Assembly (NCBI GenBank): GCA_039819545.1
Contig: JBCBRS010000007.1
Coordinates: 62,001-126,000, forward strand
Source of the DNA: CALLPQ01 sp039819545
GTDB lineage: Bacteria; Pseudomonadota; Alphaproteobacteria; Caulobacterales; Parvularculaceae
DNA length: 64,000 nucleotides
Direction: 5' to 3'
Shown: one piece after another, positions 43,369-53,480 of the stretch
Position numbering within the stretch: the stretch's first letter is position 1
Layout of the letters: each line of letters starts with the position of its first letter
Position numbers and translations under genes: made by a program
Notes under the pieces: generated by a model
Seen by the model: the letters and a program-made list of their open reading frames with translations, nothing else
Told to the model about the DNA's origin: nothing
The model's database searches: none

Positions 43369-45542
43369 TGGTGCGCCGTATCCTGACGATTAGCGGTTGT
43401 CTTCTGGCAATTGCGGTGATCCTGCTCGCGCTGTTGACCTGGTCACCGCGTCGCACGGTCCTTGACCGTGACGCGATCATCGCCCGGGCGCAAACCTACG
43501 AAACACTGATCCTGCGCGATGAGTGGGGTGTTCCCCATCTGGCTGGCGAGACAACGCCCGACGCTGTCTTCGGTCTTGCCTATGCCCATGCGGAAGATGA
43601 TTTTGCCACTATTCAGGAGGCAACGGCCGCAACGCGCGGGGTGTTGGCCCGTTACCGCGGGGTTGATGCGGCGCCTACGGATTATATCGTCAATCTACTG
43701 GGTGTGTGGGAGACACTTGAATCGCGGTATGACAGCGATATTCCAGGTGAGGTAAAGGCTATTGCTCAAGCCTATGCCGACGGAATCAATCTTTATGCGG
43801 TTCATCATCCAGAAACCTCTTGGCCTGGTCTGATGCCCGTGACGGCGCAGGACGTCGTGGCGGGATTTGTTTTCAAGACGCCATTTTTCTACGGCCTTGA
43901 TGAGACACTGATGACGCTTTTTGACGATGGGAAGGTGCCGGCTCTCGCCCTTGATCCGGGTGGCGGGCAGCAGGTTTGGGCACCAGGCAAACGCACCATG
44001 GGCGAGCGTGGATCAAATGCGTTTGCGGTGTCGCCGGAGCGCAGCGGCGACGGTGTCACGCGGCTTGTGATCAATTCTCATCAACCCCTTGCCGGGCCCG
44101 TCGCGTGGTATGAAGCGCATTTAATGACGGCCGACGGCCTCAATATTCTGGGTGGCACATTTCCCGGCGCGCCCCTCATTCTTCATGGTTTTACGCCAAA
44201 CCACGGTTGGGCCAACACCGTGAACAAACCCGACCTTGTCGATGTCTACCGGCTGGTGCGAAACCCCAATGATGCGCAGACCTATCAACTAGACGGTGAC
44301 TGGACCGCGTTTGAAGAGCGCGAAATCACGCTGCGGGTTGGTTTGTTCGGGCCTTTTGCGCTCCCGGTAAAACGCCGCATTTTGCGCAGTGAACATGGCC
44401 CCGTCATTGAAGCAAAGCACGGCACTTACGCGATTCGCTATGCGGGTATGGATGAGATTGGCCAAATGGAGCAGTATTATGCGCTCAACAAGGCGCAGGA
44501 TATTGGCGATTTCATCAACGCCATGGCGCTCAATGCGCTACCCTCGATCAATTATATCTATGCTGACAAGTTAGGCAATATCCTGTTCCTTCATAATGGT
44601 CAGTATCCAGACCGTATACCGGGATGGGATTGGGCAAAAGTACTGCCGGGGGATCGCCGGGCCCTGATCTGGCAAGACTATCGGCCCTATGACGCGGTGC
44701 CCATCCTCGTAAACCCGCAAAGCGGGTTTATCTGGAATGCCAATAATGCCCCGACCATGGCGACCGATGGCGATGACAATCTTGATAGGGCTGATTTTCC
44801 CGTCACGATGGGTTTGCAAACAAACAGCACCAATCGGTCCTTGCGGATTGCCGAGTTGAGTGATGTTGGTAAAACGCTAAAGCCTGTCTCACGCGAGCGC
44901 CTTCTGGCAATGAAGTTTGATACCGCCTATGCGCAAGGCTCCCTCGCACGCGAGATAATCGACGATGTTCTGGCACGTGACTGGTCCGCTGATCCGGATC
45001 TTGAGGCTGCAGCAGCGCACCTTCGCGGCTGGAATTTTGATACGGCGCTGGATAATCAACATGCAGCGCTCGGGGTACTGACAATTCTGCCGGAGGTAAC
45101 GGCACCTTTTACAAAAGTTACGCCGCCAGACCGCGGCGATGCGTTTATTGAGGCGGTGAAAATTCTAGGCGGGGCCCACGGGCGGCTTGATGTGCCTTGG
45201 GGCATGGTCAACCGGCTGGTGCGCGGTGAGGCGTCTTGGCCTGTTGCAGGTGGGCCCGATATCCTGCGCGCAATTTATCCGGCGGCGCTACGCCGCGATG
45301 GGACGTTGCATGCAACCGCTGGTGATGGTTGGACTGCGCTTGTGGAGTGGGACGCTAAGGGTGAGATTTCTGCGGAGGTCATCCACAATTACGGATCAAA
45401 TGCCAGCGACCCCGCCTCGGCGCATTATGCGGATCAGGCCCCGTTGTTTGCGCGCCAGGCATTTCGCCGCGCGAATATCGACCCCGACGCCGTCCTTGCG
45501 GCCGCAACGCAGCGTTACCATCCCCTTGATCGCGCGCCCTGA
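43368..45542 (+). CDS. Penicillin/acyl-homoserine-lactone acylase family protein
   Basis: Predicted exported Ntn-hydrolase of 724 residues. N-terminal hydrophobic segment (7-25). The precursor is expected to cleave itself at Gly215-Ser216 (ERG|SNAFAVSPERS), giving a catalytic Ser at the new N-terminus. Conserved acylase blocks: RDEWGVPHLAG, FGLAYAHAEDDFATIQ, VINSHQPLAGPVAWYEAHL and the oxyanion-region NANNAP. Substrates in this family include penicillins, N-acyl homoserine lactones and other amides. Start overlaps yqeY by one base, so it is coupled. Confidence 0.87.
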   Translation: MVRRILTISGCLLAIAVILLALLTWSPRRTVLDRDAIIARAQTYETLILRDEWGVPHLAGETTPDAVFGLAYAHAEDDFATIQEATAATRGVLARYRGVDAAPTDYIVNLLGVWETLESRYDSDIPGEVKAIAQAYADGINLYAVHHPETSWPGLMPVTAQDVVAGFVFKTPFFYGLDETLMTLFDDGKVPALALDPGGGQQVWAPGKRTMGERGSNAFAVSPERSGDGVTRLVINSHQPLAGPVAWYEAHLMTADGLNILGGTFPGAPLILHGFTPNHGWANTVNKPDLVDVYRLVRNPNDAQTYQLDGDWTAFEEREITLRVGLFGPFALPVKRRILRSEHGPVIEAKHGTYAIRYAGMDEIGQMEQYYALNKAQDIGDFINAMALNALPSINYIYADKLGNILFLHNGQYPDRIPGWDWAKVLPGDRRALIWQDYRPYDAVPILVNPQSGFIWNANNAPTMATDGDDNLDRADFPVTMGLQTNSTNRSLRIAELSDVGKTLKPVSRERLLAMKFDTAYAQGSLAREIIDDVLARDWSADPDLEAAAAHLRGWNFDTALDNQHAALGVLTILPEVTAPFTKVTPPDRGDAFIEAVKILGGAHGRLDVPWGMVNRLVRGEASWPVAGGPDILRAIYPAALRRDGTLHATAGDGWTALVEWDAKGEISAEVIHNYGSNASDPASAHYADQAPLFARQAFRRANIDPDAVLAAATQRYHPLDRAP

Positions 45543-45637
45543 AAAAGCAGGCGAGCCAACTGCGCTCAAGTCTCGTTTGGGGCGGGCTGGTGGGTTAGGA
45601 CAAGCCCAACGCTAATGCCAATTCGAGGAGCAACCCG

Positions 45638-46432
45638 ATGATCATGAAAGACCTGTTTTCGCTGAAAGACCGTGTGGCGGTCGTGACCGGGGGCTCGCGC
45701 GGGATTGGAAAAATGATCGCGCAGGGCTTTCTGGAGCAAGGGGCAAAAGTCTATATTACCGCGCGCAAGGCCCCGGCCTGTGATCAGACCGCCGAAGAGC
45801 TATCAAAGCTGGGTGGGTCCTGCATTTCCTTGCCCCACGATCTTTCGACGCTGGAGGGGATTGATCAGTTTGTGCAGGAATTTGGCACCCATGAGGATGG
45901 CCTCGATATCCTCGTCAACAATGCTGGTGCGGCATGGGGAGAAGATTTTACGACCTTCCCCGAAAGCGGTTGGGACAAGGTGATGGATCTGAATGTGAAG
46001 TCGCCCTTCTTTTTAACCAAAGCTCTTCATACGCATCTGAAAAAACGCGCATCCAGCACTGCGCCTTCCAAGGTTATCAATATTGCCTCTATTGATGGGG
46101 TGCGGATCAATCCGTGGGAAACATATTCTTATCAAGCCTCCAAGGCGGCAATGATCCATCTGACCCGGCGCATGGCCGCGCGTCTGATCAAGGATCAGAT
46201 TGCGGTGAGCGCCATTGCACCCGGTGCCTTTGCGTCGGACATGAACCGGGCCGCACGCGACGCCGGTGATGCTGTAGGTAAGATGGTTCCAGCCGGCCGG
46301 ATTGGCGAAGATAGCGATATGGCGGGTACGGCGGTTTATCTTGCTTCGCGCGCTGGAAACTATGTGGTTGGTGAAACGGTCGCCGTGGATGGCGGCGTTG
46401 CGTATTCCAGCACGGGCGAAAGCTGGGGCTAA
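45638..46432 (+). CDS. SDR-family oxidoreductase (RhlG-like)
   Basis: Predicted NAD(P)-dependent short-chain dehydrogenase of 264 residues. Motifs: VTGGSRGIGKMIA, NNAGAAWGE, catalytic Ser in INIASIDG, Y-x-x-x-K in YSYQASKAAM, and GETVAVDGGVAYSS at the end. The FTTFPESGWDKVMDLNVKSPF region is like the RhlG/glucose-dehydrogenase subgroup. GAGGAG is upstream of the ATG. A second SDR follows after 34 bases. Confidence 0.87.
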   Translation: MIMKDLFSLKDRVAVVTGGSRGIGKMIAQGFLEQGAKVYITARKAPACDQTAEELSKLGGSCISLPHDLSTLEGIDQFVQEFGTHEDGLDILVNNAGAAWGEDFTTFPESGWDKVMDLNVKSPFFLTKALHTHLKKRASSTAPSKVINIASIDGVRINPWETYSYQASKAAMIHLTRRMAARLIKDQIAVSAIAPGAFASDMNRAARDAGDAVGKMVPAGRIGEDSDMAGTAVYLASRAGNYVVGETVAVDGGVAYSSTGESWG

Positions 46433-46466
46433 ACGAACGGCGCGGTTCGGCTACAGGAGGTAAGCC

Positions 46467-47438
46467 ATGGCATCGGAATATCAGGTTCCCATCGATACAA
46501 GACTGCCTGCCAAGCCAGAGCCTGAGACGGTTTTAGGCAACTGTGACCTGCAGGGAAAGGTGGCGATTGTTACCGGCGGTTATTCCGGGATCGGTCTGGA
46601 GACAACCCGCGCGCTGGCTGGCGCCGGAGCTCACGTGATCGTACCGGTCCGTTCCCCAGAAAAAGCGCGAGAGGCGTTATCCTGCGTAGAGGGTTCAGTA
46701 ACCGCAGCGACCATGGATCTTAGTGATCTTGCGTCAGTGCATACCTTTGCACGGACCCTTGGTGATCAGCATACGGCGCTTGACCTGTTGATCAGTAATG
46801 CCGGGATTATGGCATGCCCCGAAACACGAATAGGCCCGGGGTGGGAGGCGCAATTTGCCACGAACCATCTGGGCCACTTTGCCTTGGTTGAAGCCCTCAT
46901 CCCGCTTTTGCGGGCGGCGCAGGGCGCGCGGATCGTCTGTCTAAGTTCGGTTGCCCATAAACGCACCGATGTGCACTGGGAGGATATTCATTTTGAGCGC
47001 GCGGCCTATCACAAGTGGGAGGCTTATGCTCAATCAAAGACCGCCAACGCGCTGCATGCGGTCGGCCTTGATCGTCGTTTGAAGGATGATGGTGTTCGTG
47101 CCTTTGCGGTGCATCCGGGCGGTATCCTGACCCCGCTCCAACGCCATTTGCCCAAAGAAGAAATGATTGCGCTTGGCTGGATTGATGAAAGCGGGGCGAT
47201 ACCCGACGCAGCAAAACCGTTCTTCAAAACCCCTACCCAGGGGGCGGCAACCTCGCTCTGGTGTGCCGTCAGCCCTGACCTCGACGGCATTGGCGGTGTC
47301 TATTGCGAGGACTGCAATATTGCCGTGGTTGCTGGCCCCGACAGCCCGCCCTACGGACAGGTTGCTCCCTTTGCTGTTGATGAGGCTGGCGCAGAGCGGC
47401 TCTGGGCCGTCACCGAGGCCATGATCGCAGATCAATAA
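46467..47438 (+). CDS. SDR-family oxidoreductase (retinol-dehydrogenase-like)
   Basis: Predicted 323-residue short-chain dehydrogenase. VTGGYSGIGLETTRALAGAG, SNAGIMACPE, NHLGHFALVEAL, catalytic Ser in IVCLSSVAHKRTD and YAQSKTANALHAV, FAVHPGGILTPL. This pattern is the light-dependent-protochlorophyllide/retinol dehydrogenase-like SDR subgroup. CAGGAGG precedes the ATG. It is probably cotranscribed with the preceding SDR. Substrate not evident. Confidence 0.85.
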   Translation: MASEYQVPIDTRLPAKPEPETVLGNCDLQGKVAIVTGGYSGIGLETTRALAGAGAHVIVPVRSPEKAREALSCVEGSVTAATMDLSDLASVHTFARTLGDQHTALDLLISNAGIMACPETRIGPGWEAQFATNHLGHFALVEALIPLLRAAQGARIVCLSSVAHKRTDVHWEDIHFERAAYHKWEAYAQSKTANALHAVGLDRRLKDDGVRAFAVHPGGILTPLQRHLPKEEMIALGWIDESGAIPDAAKPFFKTPTQGAATSLWCAVSPDLDGIGGVYCEDCNIAVVAGPDSPPYGQVAPFAVDEAGAERLWAVTEAMIADQ

Positions 47439-47530
47439 CTGGCATTACGGTAAATACGCAATTCTAACGGTATCTCGCGGAATTTTCGCTTGCATTTTCA
47501 ACCCAAAACCACCATTACGCGTGCCTCAGT

Positions 47531-47607
<77 letters not shown>

Positions 47608-47753
47608 CTTTTCTCAACGAGACTGTCAATAGGATCGTCTTTCCGGGCAAGCGCAGCGCCAACCTGAAGTCGGTCCGACACTATCCGTACCCGGCCCAGG
47701 AGGTCCCGGTGTGGGGACTGGGTATGTGATGTTTTTGGCGATGGGGTGCGTGC

Positions 47754-49382
47754 TTAACCCAAGCGGCCAAACATCATCAGGAATGCAATCGTCGCCACAA
47801 AGAATACCGGCAGGCCCCAACACAGGGCGTCTACTTTGCCCGGGGCCATATACCAACCACCGGACTTTAACGGTAGGCCTTCATTACGAAAGCGCGCCAA
47901 TTGCCCGGCTACCGTTTGCGGGTGCCAGTCGGTTTTGCGACCATCAAGCACAATGCTCATAACCCACCCAACGACGATATTTACCCCGCCGCCAATGACC
48001 ACATACCAGGGCCAGGCAATCGTCAATGCTGGAATATTCAGGGGCGCGATGCCGTTCACCACGACGATCAGGGCGATAAATCCAGCGGCCACACCGCACA
48101 GAAGACCACGCTCAGTCGCATGTTTGGAGAAAAAGCCCAGGAAATACATGGCGAGTTTTGCACCCACGAAATAGGAAGCGACTTTTGTCAATTGTTCGAG
48201 AATCGATCCGCCACTTTCGATAAACGCAAACGCGATGGGAATCGCAATGATGCCCCAGACCACGGTCAGCGCCCGTGACAGCAACAGATAATGCGCCTCC
48301 GACCCGGTGTTATTGAAAAAGCGATGATAGAAATCAGTAATAGAGACCGTCGACAGGGAGTTGAACGCCGACGACAGGCTCGACATGGAGGCAGACAGCA
48401 CCGCAGCCGCGATAACGCCCAGCAAGCCTGGTATCGCAAGACTGCGCGCGAAGGTCAGGATAATGGCGTTTGACTGCTCAAACGGCTGGCCATCAAAATG
48501 CACATAAAGGAGCGCGCCGATAAAGAAGAACAAGAAATAGATGAAGAACGCCGCATAGCCCATCATCAGATAGGATTTTTTTGCATCGCCAATATTTTTG
48601 GCTGCCAGCGCCCGCTGAACCATCATCTGGTTGGCCCCATAAACGGTGATATGGAACAGCGTCATGGCAAAGACGCCCGCCCAAATGGTGGGCGCAACCG
48701 AGAAATCGAGATCGGTATTGATGGGATTCAGTTTGCCGTCGGCAGCAAGCCGCGCAAACGCATCATCAAGCGGTGCCGTTGCCGTCATGGCGTTGTAAAG
48801 AATAATCCCGGCACCGATGAACAGGATGATACCTTGCAAGACATCGGTCCAGATCACCGCATTCATACCGCCTAGCATGGTATAGCCGAGAACGATGACC
48901 GTCATCACGACGATGGCTGTGCGCACCTCCATGCCTGTGACAAACGTTACCACGATGGCGGTGGCGGTCAGAATGGAGGCTGAGGTAATCGTCTGGGTAA
49001 TGAGGAATAGCCCGGACATGACGGTGCGTGAGGCCACGCCAAACCGGCGTTCCAGATAATCATAGATGGAGGCGACGCCGCTATTGTAAAAAAATGGCAG
49101 GAACACCACCACCACGACGAAGATCACCAAGGGGTAATTTACGTGGATGGCGAGGGCCGCCATGCCCGATCCGTAGGCCCAGGCCGGTCCGCCAAGGAAT
49201 GAAAGCGCGCTCACATAGGTGGCAATAACGGAGATGCCGATGGCCCACCAGGGGGTCATACGGGTGCCCAGCTGAAAATCCTCCGCAGACTGAACACGCT
49301 TGCTTAACGCAAAGCCAAGGCCGAGATTGCCGAACAGATAGGCAAGGACAATAGCCCAGTTTAGTGGTCCAAATCCTACCAT
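47754..49382 (-). CDS. Sodium:solute symporter (SSS/SLC5 family)
   Basis: Predicted inner-membrane transporter of about 542 residues and 13-14 helices. SSS signatures: WWAIGISVIATYVSALSFLGGPAWAYGSGMAAL in the first helices, GGMNAVIWTDVLQGIILFIGAG, and LSASMSSLSSAFNSLSTVSITDFYHRF. Start at 49382 is chosen for the GGGAACG ribosome site; two earlier Met codons (49394, 49403) are alternatives. It lies directly downstream of a SnoaL-like gene on the same strand and may bring the locus substrate through the inner membrane. Confidence 0.88.
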   Translation of the reverse strand: MVGFGPLNWAIVLAYLFGNLGLGFALSKRVQSAEDFQLGTRMTPWWAIGISVIATYVSALSFLGGPAWAYGSGMAALAIHVNYPLVIFVVVVVFLPFFYNSGVASIYDYLERRFGVASRTVMSGLFLITQTITSASILTATAIVVTFVTGMEVRTAIVVMTVIVLGYTMLGGMNAVIWTDVLQGIILFIGAGIILYNAMTATAPLDDAFARLAADGKLNPINTDLDFSVAPTIWAGVFAMTLFHITVYGANQMMVQRALAAKNIGDAKKSYLMMGYAAFFIYFLFFFIGALLYVHFDGQPFEQSNAIILTFARSLAIPGLLGVIAAAVLSASMSSLSSAFNSLSTVSITDFYHRFFNNTGSEAHYLLLSRALTVVWGIIAIPIAFAFIESGGSILEQLTKVASYFVGAKLAMYFLGFFSKHATERGLLCGVAAGFIALIVVVNGIAPLNIPALTIAWPWYVVIGGGVNIVVGWVMSIVLDGRKTDWHPQTVAGQLARFRNEGLPLKSGGWYMAPGKVDALCWGLPVFFVATIAFLMMFGRLG

Positions 49383-49422
49383 TGTCGTTCCCATCCGGCG
49401 CAAAGCGCCTGTCTTATCGTTT

Positions 49423-50415
49423 TTAAGTGCCTAGCCCTTCAAAGACATCGATCCCGCACTGATGAAACAGGTTTGGAATATCAATAAAGACCCAGTTCTC
49501 TGCGAAACGATCGCCCGAGCGACGCCAAAAATCAATAACACGCATGGTCACTGGCAGGCCGGCCGGCACCGGTGTATCGATCCAGGGGGCGCCGCTGGTC
49601 GTTGCGCGAATACTCGGCCATCCGCCGGAGGCGACGAACGGCCCGTCGGCAAATCGGGTCACATGATCACCGCCAATTCGGTCGGGGACAAAGTCGAGAA
49701 AAGGTTTTTGGTGGTAGCGTTCAAACCCGTCGAGCCCGTGGGTCGCGCCAATCCCGCTTGGTCCGTACCACAACATATCCGAATGCCAGAAATCGGTCTG
49801 ATGCATACTCTCTAAGCTGATCCGATCGTAAGACATCAACCCGGCAATCATCGCATTGATAAGGGTGATGGACTGTTGCGTCTGGGCGCCCGGGCTATCG
49901 TTTGAACGCAAGCCATCCTGATCAGCGGGGCCCGGTGCAATAATTTCCGCGCCACGGCTTTTGGGGATCAGATCAATCCCGCCTTGGCGCGCAGTCCCGA
50001 TGAGATCAAGCAGCAGATAGGTGCGCGCAATTTTGTCGCCTTCAAATGCCATCAACTCGGCAAAGCGGATAAATGTTAGCTGATTGGTCGGCGGCAGGGA
50101 CAACCACGGGGCGCGGAAGGTACCCACAAAATGGCCGGTGCACGCAAGCCAGTCGCTCCCCTCAAAGGAACCGGCAATACGAATGTCGTCACGGCGTTTA
50201 AGATCCGGAAAAGTCGTAAACAAGGGCTGCCAGAAAGTCTCAAGGGCCGCTGAAGCGTCAGCCTGTTCTTGAAAAGGATGGGGAAGAAACCAGTGAGCGC
50301 GGGGATCGACATGGGTCTTGATGGCTGCTTCGACAGCGCGCAAGCCGCCCTGTTGCTGCGCCGCAACATAGTCCGCCCCACAGCGCCGAAGACGCGTCAA
50401 ATTATGCTCACTCAC
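49423..50415 (-). CDS. Tandem SnoaL/NTF2-like protein (paralogue 1)
   Basis: Predicted 330-residue cytosolic protein made of two SnoaL-like alpha+beta cone domains (about 20-165 and 185-325). Domain 1: HWFLPHPFQE, GSDWLACTGHFVGTF. Domain 2: HSDMLWYGPSGIGATHGLDGFERYHQKPFLDFVPDR, and ENWVFIDIPNLFHQCGIDVF. SnoaL folds act as cyclases, isomerases or hydrolases. It shares the domain-2 motifs with the 56986-57999 gene. An operator-like palindrome lies about 40 bases upstream of the start. Confidence 0.8.
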   Translation of the reverse strand: MSEHNLTRLRRCGADYVAAQQQGGLRAVEAAIKTHVDPRAHWFLPHPFQEQADASAALETFWQPLFTTFPDLKRRDDIRIAGSFEGSDWLACTGHFVGTFRAPWLSLPPTNQLTFIRFAELMAFEGDKIARTYLLLDLIGTARQGGIDLIPKSRGAEIIAPGPADQDGLRSNDSPGAQTQQSITLINAMIAGLMSYDRISLESMHQTDFWHSDMLWYGPSGIGATHGLDGFERYHQKPFLDFVPDRIGGDHVTRFADGPFVASGGWPSIRATTSGAPWIDTPVPAGLPVTMRVIDFWRRSGDRFAENWVFIDIPNLFHQCGIDVFEGLGT

Positions 50416-50453
50416 CGATCTAGCCTTTATTTTGGAGGGTTAGGGTGTGCATG

Positions 50454-50473
50454 TTTGTACTGCGAATGCAATC
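50454..50473. promoter_or_regulatory. Putative LacI-family operator site 1
   Basis: TTTGTAC-TGCGAA-TGCAATC, an imperfect palindrome, centred about 48 bases upstream of the 49423-50415 gene start. Matches the other five sites around the TNCGAA core. Confidence 0.65.
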
Positions 50474-50669
50474 TAGATTTTGCAGCGGTCAGGCGGGCGT
50501 AACCGGTGTTATCGACTAAATATTGACGCAACCGCAACGAAATCCGCCATCTCTTCCGCAAATGTAGTGGTGAATGGTCCCGCGCTTCGCTTAATCCCAT
50601 CAGGAATGCCAGCTGGAATGCAAGCAAATTGACGCGAGCCTGAGTAGCTTTTGCACCACATGGGAAATA

Positions 50670-50689
50670 AAATGCATGCGAAGTCAAAT
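50670..50689. promoter_or_regulatory. Putative LacI-family operator site 2
   Basis: AAATGCA-TGCGAA-GTCAAAT. Reverse complement closely resembles the 58067 site. It lies about 95 bases upstream of the TonB-receptor start. Weaker than site 3 but in the right place for divergent control with site 1. Sites 1 and 2 lie about 216 bases centre to centre, so looping is possible. Confidence 0.5.
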
Positions 50690-50775
50690 CGCCCTTGTGG
50701 GGGAGGACGTGGCACCGTAACACTTTATTAATCATAAAAATCCATCCCCCGACCTTCATCTTGAGGAGCGAAGCC

Positions 50776-53244
50776 ATGAATTCTAATCGGAAAACTTTTA
50801 CAGCAAAATTATTAGGGGGCGTCGGTGCATCTGCGCTCTGTTTCGGGTTTGGTGCCGCTGCGCAAGCGCAGATCGATACCATCGTCGTTACTGCCGAGAA
50901 AAAAGAAGAAAACGTCCAGGACGTTGGTCTCTCGGTTCAGGCTTTCAATGAAGACGGATTGGCAGCGGGTGGTATCACCGACGTGTCGCGGCTGGAATTG
51001 CTGGTTTCCGGTGTGAACTTTGCGTTTGTGGGTAATGACGCGAAATTCAATGTTCGCGGTGCGAACTCCACCAATACCTTTGCCGACAATGCGTCGATCG
51101 TCGGGACCTATGTTGATGGGGTCTACAAATTGCGCGCCTCGCAGCAATCGCAGCGCTTTTTTGACGTGAGCCGACTGGAATTCCTGAAGGGTCCGCAAGG
51201 CACACTTTATGGCCGCAACACGTTTGCCGGTGCCCTTAATATCTTCAACAACACCGTCGATCTTGAGGATTACGCCGCTGGTTTTAATGCAAGCTATGAG
51301 CGCTTTAATACTGCGCGGTTTGATGCCTATGCCAACCTGCCGGTGAGCGACACCTTCGGTATTCGGGTTGCCGGGTTCTTTGACCGGTCCGATGGGTATA
51401 TCGAAAATTTTGGCGGCCCCGACCTTGGTGCGCTGAATGATAAAGGTGTCCGCGTTACCGCGCTTTGGGCGCCCACGGATACTTTTGACGCAACGTTGAG
51501 GCTGTCTCACACAGAGAAAAGCGGTCGTCCCGCCGGTCTGTTTGGCTACACTTTCTTATGCCGCAACGTCACACCATCGGGCCACACCGATCCCCTCGGC
51601 TCGCAAGAAGACTGTGCAAACCCCAATGTGGGCACCAGCGGTCAGCCGAATGCCAACGATCTTGGTCCGTACCAAGTCAATCAGGACTTTGTGCCGGATC
51701 AAGAAAACCGCGAGCAGGTTGTCTCCCTTGAGCTGAACGCCGATCTCGGCGCTATTCTGTTCAAGTCCATTACGTCCTATACGGATTTTGACAACAATCT
51801 CGGCTTTGACTTCGACTTTTCGCCTACGCCATTCCAGGCCGGTGGCTTTAACGAAGTGGCGAGTTACTTCACGCAGGAAATTCAGTTCAACACGCAGTTT
51901 GATGGGCCCATCGAGCTTACCACTGGCGCGTATTTCTCCGCTGACGAAACCAACTTTAACTTCTACATCTATAACCAGCGACAAGCCGTGGGCCGAGGCG
52001 GTCCGGTGCCCGTGCTGGACAATGCCGGGAACCCAGTTTTGGATGGCGACGGAAACCAACTTCTTCTGCCCGTCCTGACGGCAACGCCGCTCGTCAGCAA
52101 TGATCCCGTCATTGGCGGCTTTTTTGCTGACAACACGCCAATCGACACCACCTATTTTGGTGTTTATGGCCAGGCTACGATTTCTGTGTCTGACCGTTTC
52201 CGGGTGATTGGCGGCTTGCGTTGGGACACTGAGGACAAAGAACTTGTGGGCGGTGGGTCGAACTTCACCGGCGACACCGATGGCGATGGCCTGAGCGAAG
52301 CGCCGGTTGTGGCACCGCCTGGCGGTCCCTTCCTCGCCCCGTTCCCAACGGCGCTTGATGATGTGTTCGGCATTTTCACCTTTAATAACGATGCAGACGA
52401 TGCCATCCGCGCCGACCCTGACGCCCAAAGCGATCTGACCTGGCGTGCGGGGCTAGAGTATGATCTCGGTGATGCGGCCCTGTTGTACTTCACCTCGTCC
52501 ACGGGCTTCCTGTCAGGCTCGCTGAACAATCGTGGTTCGATCACGGAGCCTTTGAATTCGCGAGTCTTCGAAGGGGGTATCAAGTCGATCATCCTTGACG
52601 GCACGCTGCAATTTAACCTCGCGGCCCACTTCACCCAGTACCGGAACCTGCTGCGGCAGATCCAGCGTGAAGAACTCGTTGATGGTAACCCCATCGTTAT
52701 CACTGAAAGTGACAATGGCGGCCGTTTCCGCGCCTTTGGCGTGGAACTGGAGAGCGTTTGGGCGCCAACCGATGCGCTTAAAATTGGGTTGAATGCGGCT
52801 TATCTTGACGCGGAGTTTGTGGGTCCCTTCTTCCAGGGCAACCCGTATCAGCTCTTTAATGGTCAGGTTGCTCCCTCCATTGATGTGGGCGGTCAGACGA
52901 CCCCATGGTCGCCGTCATTTACCGCGTCTCTGTTCGGGTCTTATGATATTGATCTTGGCGATAAAGGCACGCTGACGCCTTATGCTCAGTTTTATTATTC
53001 GGACGGATACAATACGTCGAACCTTCTCTCGACCGACCCACAGCAGCAGCAGGATAGCTTTACGAAGACCGACCTGCGGCTGATCTGGACAGCGCCAAGC
53101 GAGAATTATCGCTTTGAAGCGTTTGTTGAGAACCTTGAAAACGAAGCGGTCCTTGCCCGAGGGAACAATAACGGGAGTGACATCGTCCAGACCGGTTTCC
53201 TGTATCCCCGTAACTTCGGCATCCGCTTTGGCGCCGACTTCTAA
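50776..53244 (+). CDS. TonB-dependent outer-membrane receptor
   Basis: Predicted outer-membrane active transporter of 822 residues. Start at 50776 follows GAGGAG and opens on a signal peptide (LLGGVGASALCFGFGAAAQAQ). TonB box region DTIVVTAEKKEENVQDVGLSV, plug with RLEFLKGPQGTLYGRNTFAGALNIF, long beta barrel, and C-terminal RNFGIRFGADF ending in Phe as needed for barrel assembly. Sphingomonad-type receptors of this kind import large or poorly permeable organic compounds as well as siderophores. Two operator-like sites sit in the upstream spacer, tying it to the LacI regulon. Confidence 0.9.
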   Translation: MNSNRKTFTAKLLGGVGASALCFGFGAAAQAQIDTIVVTAEKKEENVQDVGLSVQAFNEDGLAAGGITDVSRLELLVSGVNFAFVGNDAKFNVRGANSTNTFADNASIVGTYVDGVYKLRASQQSQRFFDVSRLEFLKGPQGTLYGRNTFAGALNIFNNTVDLEDYAAGFNASYERFNTARFDAYANLPVSDTFGIRVAGFFDRSDGYIENFGGPDLGALNDKGVRVTALWAPTDTFDATLRLSHTEKSGRPAGLFGYTFLCRNVTPSGHTDPLGSQEDCANPNVGTSGQPNANDLGPYQVNQDFVPDQENREQVVSLELNADLGAILFKSITSYTDFDNNLGFDFDFSPTPFQAGGFNEVASYFTQEIQFNTQFDGPIELTTGAYFSADETNFNFYIYNQRQAVGRGGPVPVLDNAGNPVLDGDGNQLLLPVLTATPLVSNDPVIGGFFADNTPIDTTYFGVYGQATISVSDRFRVIGGLRWDTEDKELVGGGSNFTGDTDGDGLSEAPVVAPPGGPFLAPFPTALDDVFGIFTFNNDADDAIRADPDAQSDLTWRAGLEYDLGDAALLYFTSSTGFLSGSLNNRGSITEPLNSRVFEGGIKSIILDGTLQFNLAAHFTQYRNLLRQIQREELVDGNPIVITESDNGGRFRAFGVELESVWAPTDALKIGLNAAYLDAEFVGPFFQGNPYQLFNGQVAPSIDVGGQTTPWSPSFTASLFGSYDIDLGDKGTLTPYAQFYYSDGYNTSNLLSTDPQQQQDSFTKTDLRLIWTAPSENYRFEAFVENLENEAVLARGNNNGSDIVQTGFLYPRNFGIRFGADF

Positions 53245-53277
53245 TGCCACCAAAAGAGTTGTGTAGAGATTACCTTG

Positions 53278-53304
53278 AGGGGCCCCGTGTGGGCCCCTTT
53301 TTCT
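53278..53304 (+). terminator. Terminator after TonB receptor
   Basis: Arms GGGGCCC and GGGCCCC with a five-base loop CGTGT, then TTTTT; 34 bases after the stop. Confidence 0.9.
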
Positions 53305-53341
53305 TGCGTACCCGTTCGGGCCCCCTGCGACCCTTCGGGCC

Positions 53342-53365
53342 CCCTCCCCCACGAACGGGGGAGGG
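53342..53365. terminator. GC-rich hairpin between convergent genes
   Basis: Perfect nine-base arms CCCTCCCCC and GGGGGAGGG around ACGAAC. No T tract on the plus side. Could stop transcription of the minus-strand SDR or be a structural boundary. Confidence 0.5.
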
Positions 53366-53480
53366 CCAAACAAGGAAGACTTACGATTTTCTCTTCCCCG
53401 ACCTGTGAGGGACGTGCCCCGTAAGGGGCGATGAGGGCTTGCCAGAGCCGTATCAGAGAATACGCCGGATCCCATCACCC

